A stretch of DNA of 64,000 nucleotides from contig JAWLGZ010000002.1 of the NCBI GenBank assembly GCA_041690635.1, positions 806,001 through 870,000 on the forward strand, given 5' to 3'. Below are positions 8,362-15,534 of the stretch, in pieces. Source of the DNA: JAWLGZ01 sp041690635 (lineage in GTDB: Bacteria > Pseudomonadota > Gammaproteobacteria > Thiohalomonadales > Thiohalomonadaceae). The position numbers and the translations under genes are program-made. The notes under the pieces were generated by a model. The model made no database searches. It was not told the DNA's origin and saw nothing but the letters and a program-made list of their open reading frames with translations. Numbering within the stretch: position 1 is the stretch's first letter; every line of letters starts with the position of its first letter.

Positions 8362-9486
8362 TCACACCAATACCAGATTGTCGCGGTTGATCAGCTCCGG
8401 TTCATCCACGTAGCCCAGGATCTCCTCGATGCGGCTGCTTGGCTCTCCGGCAAGGCGGCGCGCCTCGTCGACACCATAGTTCACCAGCCCGCGCGCCACC
8501 TCGCTCCCTTCCTCGGCGACACAGCTCACCATCTCGCCCCGGCTGAAGTTGCCCTCCACCGACTTCACGCCGACTGCGAGCAGACTGCGGCCCGATTCGC
8601 GCAGTACCCGCACGGCCCCAGCGTCCAATACCAGCCGTCCCTTCACCTGCAGGTGACCGGCCAGCCAGCGCTTGCGGGCCACCAGCGGCTCGATATCGGG
8701 CAGGAACAGGGTGCCCACCGCTTCGGCACGACCGATACGCGCCAGGATGTCGGCTTCCCGGCCGGGGGCGATGACCGTTGCCGACCCGGAACGGGCGGCG
8801 AGCCGCGCAGCGCGCACCTTGGTCAGCATGCCGCCGCGACCCAGGGCGCCGGCGCTGCCACCTGCCATGGTATCCAGGGTGCGGTCGCTCGCCCGTACCT
8901 CGCTGACCAGCTGGGCATCGGGGTGCTGGCGCGGGTCACGGTCGAACAGCCCGGCCTGGTCGGTAAGGATTACCAGCAACTCCGCCTCCACCAGGTTGGC
9001 CACCAGCGCCGCCAGGGTGTCGTTGTCACCGAAGCGGATCTCGTCCGTGACAACGGTGTCGTTCTCGTTGACCACCGGGATGACCCCGTATTCGAGTAGT
9101 GTCCGCAGAGTGGTTCGCGCATTGAGATAGCGCATGCGGCTGGAGAGGTCGTCGTGGGTCAGCAGGATTTGGGCGGTGTGCATGCCGTGCCGCTGAAAGC
9201 GGGATTCGTAGGCCTGCACCAGCCCCATCTGGCCCACCGCCGCCGCCGCCTGCAGTTCGTGCAGTGCGTTGGGCCGTCGGCTCCAGCCCAGGCGGCTCAT
9301 GCCCTCGGCGACGGCGCCGGAGGAGACCAGCACGAGTTCGATCCCCGCTTGGCGTAGCCCCGCCATCTGCTCCACCCAGCCGCTGATGCCGTCGCCGTTC
9401 AGGCCGCGCCCGTCGTTGGTGAGCAGCGCGCTACCGATCTTGACGACCCAGCGGCGGGTTTTCGTGATGTGCTGGCGGGAATTCAT
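8362..9486 (-). CDS. proB: Glutamate 5-kinase
   Basis: 374 residues from ATG 9486 (MNSRQHITKTRRWVVKIGS). The amino-acid kinase domain shows KIGSALL, SSGAVAEGM and the NENDTV block. A C-terminal PUA domain follows from about residue 285 (GRLVLDAGAVRVL). It performs the first step of proline synthesis. The start codon directly abuts a 12-copy heptanucleotide repeat, so no Shine-Dalgarno sequence is visible before it. An upstream ATG near 9594 is in frame through the repeat and would add (DHRPPTT)4, so the true start is uncertain. It follows obgE, as in many Gammaproteobacteria. Confidence 0.93.
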   Translation of the reverse strand: MNSRQHITKTRRWVVKIGSALLTNDGRGLNGDGISGWVEQMAGLRQAGIELVLVSSGAVAEGMSRLGWSRRPNALHELQAAAAVGQMGLVQAYESRFQRHGMHTAQILLTHDDLSSRMRYLNARTTLRTLLEYGVIPVVNENDTVVTDEIRFGDNDTLAALVANLVEAELLVILTDQAGLFDRDPRQHPDAQLVSEVRASDRTLDTMAGGSAGALGRGGMLTKVRAARLAARSGSATVIAPGREADILARIGRAEAVGTLFLPDIEPLVARKRWLAGHLQVKGRLVLDAGAVRVLRESGRSLLAVGVKSVEGNFSRGEMVSCVAEEGSEVARGLVNYGVDEARRLAGEPSSRIEEILGYVDEPELINRDNLVLV

Positions 9487-9570
9487 GGTGGTCGGTGGTC
9501 GGTGGTCGGTGGTCGGTGGTCGGTGGTCGGTGGTCGGTGGTCGGTGGTCGGTGGTCGGTGGTCGGTGGTC
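9487..9570. repeat. Heptanucleotide tandem repeat, 12 copies of GGTGGTC
   Basis: 84 bases consist of twelve uninterrupted copies of the 7-mer GGTGGTC on the plus strand (GACCACC on the proB sense strand). They end exactly at the proB ATG. Because 7 is not a multiple of 3, a change in copy number would shift any frame read through it. With 12 copies the frame from an upstream ATG is open into proB. It occupies the position where the ribosome binding site should be. Confidence 0.97.
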
Positions 9571-9681
9571 GGACCGGATTGTCACCGTCTCCATGTAGGG
9601 GGCAATCTTATTGCGCCGAACCGGCGACAAACCTGAAACGCCGCGCTCCAATGCAACCGCCCTCCAGCGCAATGAGATTGC

Positions 9682-10761
9682 CTACGCCTGGCCGTCCCCC
9701 TCCCCGTGCTCTTCCCCCTGCTCCTGTGCTGTCATCTCTTCCGCCGCATCGCGGAAGTGGGTTTCGATGTGCTCCATGATGCGGTAGACCAGTTCCCGGG
9801 TGCCCTCGCCGGAGATGGCGGAGACGCGGAACACCGGTCCTTCCCAGCCGAGCCGGCTGGTAATGTCGTCACAGAACTCGTCGCGGAGCTCCGGCGGAAT
9901 CAGATCGATCTTGTTCAGCACCAACCAACGCTCGCGGTTCGCCAGCTCATCACTGAACTTGGCCAGCTCCCCTTCGATCGCCCGCACCGCCTCCGCCGGA
10001 TCGCCGTCGTCCGGAGGCATGATATCCACCAGGTGCAACAGCAGTCGTGTGCGGGAAAGGTGTTTGAGGAACTGGATGCCGAGCCCCGCCCCTTCGGCGG
10101 CGCCCTCGATCAGGCCGGGAATATCAGCCACCACGAAGCTGCGGTGCGCCTCGACCCGCACCACGCCCAGATTCGGATAGAGCGTGGTGAAGGGGTAGTC
10201 GGCCACCTTTGGCTGGGCGGAGGAGATGGCGCGAATGAAGGTTGACTTGCCGGCGTTCGGCAGGCCGAGCAGCCCCACGTCCGCCAACACCTTCAACTCC
10301 AGCCGCAGGGTACGCGACTCACCGGGGGTGCCGGGCTTGAACTGCCGCGGGGCACGGTTGGTGCTGCTCTTGTAACGGGTGTTGCCGATGCCGTGGAAAC
10401 CGCCGCGCGCCACCATCAGCCGCTGGCCTGCCTCCACCAGATCCCCCAGCTGTTCGCCGGTCTCCTCATCGTACACCTCGGTGCCGACCGGTACCGGGAT
10501 CTCGAGATCGGGGGCGGAGGCCCCGGTCCGGTTGCGGCCGGCGCCCGGCTCACCGTTCTGGGCCTTGAAGCGGCGGGTGTAACGCAGATCAACCAGTGTG
10601 TTCAGATCGGAATCGCCGACCAGGTAAACGCTGCCACCGTCCCCGCCGTCGCCCCCGTCGGGGCCGCCGAAAGGGATGTACTTTTCGCGCCGGAAGCTGA
10701 CGCAGCCGTTGCCGCCCTTGCCGGCCTCGACCTTGATAGTCACTTCATCGACGAATTTCAT
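9682..10761 (-). CDS. obgE: Obg family GTPase
   Basis: 359 residues. The glycine-rich Obg fold fills about residues 1-158 (KFVDEVTIKVEAGKGGNG, GGPDGGDGG). The G domain then has G1 GLPNAGKST, the switch/G3 block DIPGLIEGA and G4 NKID. An acidic tail ends the protein. It is a ribosome-associated GTPase for 50S assembly and stress control. It lies downstream of rplU-rpmA, as usual, with a terminator hairpin in between. Confidence 0.97.
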   Translation of the reverse strand: MKFVDEVTIKVEAGKGGNGCVSFRREKYIPFGGPDGGDGGDGGSVYLVGDSDLNTLVDLRYTRRFKAQNGEPGAGRNRTGASAPDLEIPVPVGTEVYDEETGEQLGDLVEAGQRLMVARGGFHGIGNTRYKSSTNRAPRQFKPGTPGESRTLRLELKVLADVGLLGLPNAGKSTFIRAISSAQPKVADYPFTTLYPNLGVVRVEAHRSFVVADIPGLIEGAAEGAGLGIQFLKHLSRTRLLLHLVDIMPPDDGDPAEAVRAIEGELAKFSDELANRERWLVLNKIDLIPPELRDEFCDDITSRLGWEGPVFRVSAISGEGTRELVYRIMEHIETHFRDAAEEMTAQEQGEEHGEGDGQA

Positions 10762-10841
10762 GGCGTTAAATTACAAGCAGCAGGCCGCAAGTGACAAGAA
10801 AGAGGTAGAGTTCTGCATGCTTTTCCACATGCAACCAAAAC

Positions 10842-10867
10842 AAAAAAACCCCGCCATCAGACGGGGC
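10842..10867 (-). terminator. Terminator after rplU-rpmA
   Basis: On the minus strand a GCCCCG/CGGGGT stem (10862-10867 with 10848-10853, loop of 8) is followed by seven T residues (10842-10848). It lies about 30 bases after the rpmA stop and before obgE, so obgE is probably expressed by read-through or from its own promoter. Confidence 0.85.
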
Positions 10868-10895
10868 TTTTCGCGTCCGTACCAGCGACGACCGC

Positions 10896-11153
10896 CTATT
10901 CGGCGACGACGCTCACATACTTGCGGCTGAGGGGACCCTTGACCTCGAAGGTCACCCGGCCGTCCGCCTTGGCGAACAGGGTGTCATCCTTGCCCAGACC
11001 GACGTTGACGCCCGGGTGGAAACGGGTGCCGCGCTGCCGGACGATGATGTTGCCGGCCTTCACCACCTCGCCGCCAAAGCGCTTGACGCCCAGGCGCTTG
11101 GAAATGGAATCGCGGCCGTTGCGGGTACTGCCGCCTGCCTTTTTATGTGCCAT
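10896..11153 (-). CDS. rpmA: 50S ribosomal protein L27
   Basis: 85 residues beginning MAHKKAGGSTRNGRDS, the conserved flexible N-tail that reaches the peptidyl transferase centre. GTRFHPGVNVGLGKDDTLFA is the family core. The second gene of the rplU-rpmA unit, it starts 18 bases after rplU. Confidence 0.98.
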   Translation of the reverse strand: MAHKKAGGSTRNGRDSISKRLGVKRFGGEVVKAGNIIVRQRGTRFHPGVNVGLGKDDTLFAKADGRVTFEVKGPLSRKYVSVVAE

Positions 11154-11171
11154 CTCTAAAACCCTCCGCTA

Positions 11172-11486
11172 TCAGCCGGCCGAGATACCGGTAATCTGCA
11201 ACTCGGTGTAGTGCTGCCGGTGCCCCATCTGCTTGCGATGGTGCTTGCGGCGACGGAACTTGACGATCATCAGCTTCTCGCCGCGACCGTGCCCCTTGAC
11301 GGTGGCGGTCACTTTGCCGCCGGCCACATAGGGGGCGCCAACCTTGATGTTCTCGCCGTCGGCCACCATCAGCACCTTATCTATATCGATGCTGCCGCCT
11401 TCATCCACGGACAACTTCTCGACCTTGAGGGTCTGGCCCTCGCTGACCCGGTACTGCTTGCCGCCGGTCTCGATTACCGCGTACAT
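11172..11486 (-). CDS. rplU: 50S ribosomal protein L21
   Basis: 104 residues from ATG 11486 (MYAVIETGGKQYRV), the conserved start. The C-terminal basic block FRRRKHHRKQMGHRQ binds 23S rRNA. Upstream in-frame codons lie in the leader and are rejected. It has a strong divergent promoter shared with the ispB spacer. Confidence 0.98.
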   Translation of the reverse strand: MYAVIETGGKQYRVSEGQTLKVEKLSVDEGGSIDIDKVLMVADGENIKVGAPYVAGGKVTATVKGHGRGEKLMIVKFRRRKHHRKQMGHRQHYTELQITGISAG

Positions 11487-11550
11487 AAAACCGCTCTCCA
11501 AAAAGTGCCCGCGCGCGGGCACGGGGAAACCCGAAATCGAAAGACCGGCA

Positions 11551-11579
11551 ATTCTAGCGAGTGACCCTCGACAGGTCAA
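11551..11579 (-). promoter_or_regulatory. Predicted sigma70 promoter of rplU-rpmA
   Basis: On the minus strand, TTGACC (11579-11574), a 17-base spacer and TAGAAT (11556-11551) lie about 65 bases before the rplU start. Five of six bases match consensus in each box. Confidence 0.75.
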
Positions 11580-11612
11580 ACGGGAATTGGCCGGAAATCC
11601 CCTTTCCCCGGG

Positions 11613-11641
11613 TTGACACCCTTCCGGTGGCTACCTAGCAT
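11613..11641 (+). promoter_or_regulatory. Predicted sigma70 promoter of ispB
   Basis: TTGACA at 11613-11618, a 17-base spacer and TAGCAT at 11636-11641 lie 28 bases before the ispB ATG. It is divergent from the rplU promoter. Confidence 0.7.
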
Positions 11642-11668
11642 GCTCAGTTCTTTTGCCCGAGCGCCCCC

Positions 11669-12637
11669 ATGGACATCCAAGATGTATACGACCTGATCGC
11701 CGACGACAAGAATGCCGTCGACGAAACCATCCAGGCGCGTCTGAAGTCCAGTGTGGTGCTGATCAACCAGATCAGCGGCTACATCATTAATAGCGGCGGC
11801 AAACGGCTGCGCCCCATCCTCGTCCTGCTCACCGCCCGCGCATTCGGCTACCAGGGATCGCACCACGTTGATTTGGCCGCCGTCGTCGAGTTCATCCACA
11901 CCGCCACGCTACTTCATGACGATGTGGTGGACGGCTCCGAACTGCGCCGGGGCCAGCACAGCGCAAACGCCGTCTGGGGCAATGAGGCAAGTGTCCTGGT
12001 CGGCGACTTTCTCTACTCCCGCGCCTTTCAGATGATGGTGGATATCCGCAGCATGCGGGTGATGGAGATTCTCTCCAATGCCACCAATACCATCGCCGAA
12101 GGGGAGGTGCTCCAACTCCTGAACTGCCGGGATGCGGACACCACCGAGGAGCGCTACCTCAACGTGATCCGTTACAAGACCGCCAAGCTGTTCGAAGCAG
12201 CGGCCCAACTGGGTGCGGTGATTGCCGACCGCTCGCCCGAGGAGGAGCAGGCGATGGTCCGCTACGGCCTGCACCTGGGGACCGCATTCCAGCTGGTGGA
12301 TGACGTGCTCGACTACAGCGCCGAGCCGGAGCAGACCGGCAAGAACATCGGCGACGACCTGGCCGAGGGAAAGCCCACACTGCCCCTTATCCACGCCATG
12401 CGTCACGGCACACCGGAACAGGCGGGGGTCATCCGCGAGGCGATCGAGAACGGCGGACGTGATCAGATCGACGCCATCATAAATGCCGTTGAATCGACCG
12501 GCGCCATTGAGTACACTTCGCGCTCTGCACGGGCCGAGGCCGATTTGGCACTGGCCGCGCTGGCGGGGATTCCCGACTCCCCGTTCAAAGAGGCGCTGAA
12601 AACCCTGGCCGACTTCTCCGTCAGCCGCGCTTACTAA
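11669..12637 (+). CDS. ispB: Octaprenyl diphosphate synthase
   Basis: 322 residues, a trans-long-chain polyprenyl synthase. The first aspartate-rich motif is LLHDDVVDGSELRRG and the second is LVDDVLDY, with the GGKRLRP substrate-binding block near residue 45. It makes the ubiquinone or menaquinone side chain. The divergent ispB/rplU arrangement is conserved in Gammaproteobacteria. Confidence 0.96.
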   Translation: MDIQDVYDLIADDKNAVDETIQARLKSSVVLINQISGYIINSGGKRLRPILVLLTARAFGYQGSHHVDLAAVVEFIHTATLLHDDVVDGSELRRGQHSANAVWGNEASVLVGDFLYSRAFQMMVDIRSMRVMEILSNATNTIAEGEVLQLLNCRDADTTEERYLNVIRYKTAKLFEAAAQLGAVIADRSPEEEQAMVRYGLHLGTAFQLVDDVLDYSAEPEQTGKNIGDDLAEGKPTLPLIHAMRHGTPEQAGVIREAIENGGRDQIDAIINAVESTGAIEYTSRSARAEADLALAALAGIPDSPFKEALKTLADFSVSRAY

Positions 12638-12655
12638 GCACCAGTTTTACCATTA

Positions 12656-12732
12656 CGGGGTGTAGCTCAGCCTGGTAGAGCACTGTCTTCGGGAGGCAGG
12701 GGCCGGAGGTTCGAATCCTCTCACCCCGACCA
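12656..12732 (+). tRNA. tRNA-Pro (CGG)
   Basis: 77 bases form a full cloverleaf. The acceptor stem is CGGGGTG/CACCCCG, the D arm GCTC..GAGC, the anticodon stem CTGTC/GGCAG with loop TTCGGGA (anticodon CGG, reading CCG), the T arm GGAGGTTCGAATCCTC, and CCA is encoded. It lies 19 bases after ispB on the same strand. The atypical redox cluster begins just beyond it. Confidence 0.97.
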
Positions 12733-12923
12733 TTCAAATCAGAGGGTTGTCCCGTATCCCTCTCCCGCATCAAATCCCCTGCGTGACCAGATCGTGACTT
12801 CGTTCCTCCGGGGCCTCCGGGGCTGTCACGGCTGCGCGCACGTTTCCGGTCAACAGCCCGACGTAGCACCATGACCGGATGCGCGGCACATGCCAGTTCT
12901 CAAGCGCGAAGGAGCTGTCTCGC

Positions 12924-14555
12924 TCAGCCTGGTCCCGCGACGACGCGGTGAAAGGTGTGGCACTCTTCGCAGCGACTCCTGACCTTGCCTGATTCCTCGG
13001 ACCCCGCATGACACTCCCGGCACTTGTCGATGCGGGGAAACGCGACATCGTCGCTGGTCCGTGAAGCAGACTTGTCGTGGCACTCGACACAGGCGGTGGT
13101 CCGATGTTTTGAGTGAGGGAAACGGGCCTTCGGCTGCCAGTCGTGTCGGGTACGCACCGGTGTGATGGCCCATGGACTGTTCGGGTCTCCGGTCGCGGTG
13201 ACCTCATGGCACAGGGCGCATTCGAGGAGCCGCTTGCCGGTGGTCCTGAACAGGGTGGCACCGGCCTTCTCTTCGGCGAGCCGATGGATGCAGTCCAGGG
13301 TAGTCCGCGCTGCATTTTCGGTCTCCTCTGCCGGCGCGCACAGGGCGGTGAAACGCCTCGCGGGCGAGCGGGCCAGCCATTCGGCGTAGTGGAGACGCAG
13401 GGTCTTCATCACCTCATCGACGGGGCCGTGGGGGACCACGGCATAGATGGGTTTGGGATAGCGGACCCGATGACAGCCGGCCTGCTGGCAGCTCTTTTCC
13501 ATCTCGATGGGCTCGAAGTGGTCGCCCGACCGCTCCAGCAGATGGCAGTCCGGACAGGTGAGCACGGTGTCGCCCTCCGGCGTGCTGACCCCCTCCGCCG
13601 CCAGGTGAATCTGGTGGGAGAACTTCAGTCCCGACTGCTCTGCCGGAATGTCCCGCCCATCATGGATGACGCGGAGGTTTCCTTCGCCCGCCGGGACACT
13701 CAGCCGGAACGGCGGGTGGTCACGGTCGAAATCGACCACGCGGGCGTTCCCGAGCTTCGTGGAACGGTGGCATGACAGGCAGACGGAAGCCCCCCCGCGG
13801 GCAGTCTCCGCCTTGGCCGGGTGGGCGGGGTGGCAGTCGATGCAGCGAAGCCCGTCGACTCCGTGCCCGTCGAACGAGCCGGCCGCAAGGTGTCCGCCGA
13901 CCCGCTCATGGCACTGAGTACAGGCGCTGTCGGCGACGGCGTGAAAAGGGCGTTCGTGACAGGTGGTGCATTCGTCCTGGAAGGTGCGGTGACCGCGCAT
14001 CAACGGTCCCGGACTGGCGAAATGAGTGAATGGCGCCACCAGATCCGCCTGCCACCCGCCGGGGACGGCCGACCACCACGGTAGCGTGGGCAGCACCAGG
14101 AACAGCAGAAGGATGAAAGCCGCCAACCCCAGTCCGACGCTCCGCTTGCGTACCTTCGATGCTCCCGGCGCAGCAAGCCGGGGCAGCGCTGCCTCCGCCG
14201 CAGCGGGCACGGCATTGGACGCCTCCAGTGAGAGGACCAGGTCCAAATCCCCTTCGCTATCCCCGACCGTCAGCAGGTAGCGGCCGATGCGGATACACAT
14301 GCAGGGATGGAGCCGGGCGCCACTCTCCATGAAGCCGTCGATGTGGATCAGCCGGCCCGGCGGGGCCTCGATCTGCAGGGTCCCGTCGGGAGCGCGGCTG
14401 ACGGTCGCGTGCAGAAGGTCGACCTCCGGGTCCTGCAGGTGAATGGGGCAACCCGCCGCGCGCCCGATCGGGAGGGTTTCGCCGCTGACCAGTAAAGACT
14501 CGCGGTGCTGCCCTTCCGGGTTGTGGGTGATGGTCACCAGGCGACAGGTAATCAT
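12924..14555 (-). CDS. FHA domain-transmembrane-decaheme cytochrome c fusion
   Basis: 543 residues. Residues 1-105 resemble a forkhead-associated domain (PIGRAAGCPIHL, DPEVDLLHATV with the conserved His 49). One membrane helix follows at about 140-161, preceded by KVRKR, so the N-terminus should be cytoplasmic and the rest periplasmic. The periplasmic part has ten heme sites: CxxCH at residues 196, 212, 238, 259, 334, 446, 489, 512 and 529, and CX4CH at 356. It starts at ATG 14555, five bases after the b-type cytochrome stop. It is presumably the terminal periplasmic electron carrier or reductase. I do not recognise a named family for the whole fusion. Confidence 0.85.
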   Translation of the reverse strand: MITCRLVTITHNPEGQHRESLLVSGETLPIGRAAGCPIHLQDPEVDLLHATVSRAPDGTLQIEAPPGRLIHIDGFMESGARLHPCMCIRIGRYLLTVGDSEGDLDLVLSLEASNAVPAAAEAALPRLAAPGASKVRKRSVGLGLAAFILLLFLVLPTLPWWSAVPGGWQADLVAPFTHFASPGPLMRGHRTFQDECTTCHERPFHAVADSACTQCHERVGGHLAAGSFDGHGVDGLRCIDCHPAHPAKAETARGGASVCLSCHRSTKLGNARVVDFDRDHPPFRLSVPAGEGNLRVIHDGRDIPAEQSGLKFSHQIHLAAEGVSTPEGDTVLTCPDCHLLERSGDHFEPIEMEKSCQQAGCHRVRYPKPIYAVVPHGPVDEVMKTLRLHYAEWLARSPARRFTALCAPAEETENAARTTLDCIHRLAEEKAGATLFRTTGKRLLECALCHEVTATGDPNSPWAITPVRTRHDWQPKARFPHSKHRTTACVECHDKSASRTSDDVAFPRIDKCRECHAGSEESGKVRSRCEECHTFHRVVAGPG

Positions 14556-14560
14556 CCGTT

Positions 14561-15514
14561 TCACCAGTACATGAGGATGGTGAGGACGTGCACGACAATC
14601 GCGGCGAGCAGGCCGATGGAGAGCGGCGTGTGCAGGTAGAGCCACACCCGCAGGTGCCGCTCGAGACGAAGATGCGTTCTCGCCTTGTGGAGCAGCTGCT
14701 GCTTTTGCAGCAGGACCAGGTAGAGGTCGTGGATCTGGCGGGGCTGGTCGCCATGGATCAGCTCCGTGCCGAGTTCCTGGACCCGCCGCACCGCCCGCTC
14801 CGTCGGGCAGCCCGACCGCCCATCGGCCAGGCGCTGGTACAGGCCACCGAGGATGCGCGTCTCCAACCGCGCCGCAGTCACCAAGGCCTTGACCTCGTCC
14901 GTCAGTTCCTCTGCACGCAGCCGTGCCAGTTCGTCCAGTTCACCGATTTTGCACCGAATCCCCTCCAGGGTGTCGTCACCCAAGTTGGCGGACAGGGCCC
15001 CCGGCAGGTGGATGTACACGAAGGCGCCGTAGAAGCCGCTCGCCACCACCAGCACCAGTAGCCCATAGCCCAAGCCGTGCACGTTCCAGTCGAGGCGGAA
15101 ACCGGCATGCAGTGTGGCGACCATGAGTACGGCCAGGCCCAGATAGGCGTGGGCGGACAGCCACTCCTGGAGCGTGCCGCCCAACAGACCGGGGGTATTG
15201 TGGCGGTGTTCCCGACGCTCCCCCCGTCTGCGGTTGCGCGCCACCTGCTCGCCATCGGCGAAAAGTCCCCGCCGTTCGACCCGTCGCCGCTCCGGCATGA
15301 CGGGGACGCGGCGCTTGCGTACCCCGTACCAGGCGAGGAACAGCACCATCGCTGCCGCCAGCGTCCCCGACACATAGCCGAACCAGGTCCCGCCATAGGA
15401 ACCGCCCGCGGCATCGGTGTATACCACGTAGGCAACTGATACGGTCACGACCAGAAGGCTGGCCATCTTCAGGTATCGGTACTGCCGGAATTCGAGAAAA
15501 TTGGGGTAGTCCAT
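14561..15514 (-). CDS. Di-heme b-type membrane cytochrome
   Basis: 317 residues with five hydrophobic segments (about 17-33, 43-65, 120-138, 148-170 and 289-316). Two helices each carry a histidine pair 14 residues apart: H122/H136 and H295/H309. That pattern fits two bis-histidine b hemes stacked across the membrane. A charged loop (66-118) and a long soluble stretch (175-285) separate the helices. It lies between the flavo/Fe-S gene and the decaheme gene, 20 and 5 bases away, so one operon and an electron-transfer role are likely. No signature of a named family is evident. Confidence 0.75.
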   Translation of the reverse strand: MDYPNFLEFRQYRYLKMASLLVVTVSVAYVVYTDAAGGSYGGTWFGYVSGTLAAAMVLFLAWYGVRKRRVPVMPERRRVERRGLFADGEQVARNRRRGERREHRHNTPGLLGGTLQEWLSAHAYLGLAVLMVATLHAGFRLDWNVHGLGYGLLVLVVASGFYGAFVYIHLPGALSANLGDDTLEGIRCKIGELDELARLRAEELTDEVKALVTAARLETRILGGLYQRLADGRSGCPTERAVRRVQELGTELIHGDQPRQIHDLYLVLLQKQQLLHKARTHLRLERHLRVWLYLHTPLSIGLLAAIVVHVLTILMYW

Positions 15515-15534
15515 CGGTGTGTGTCAGCCAGGGG

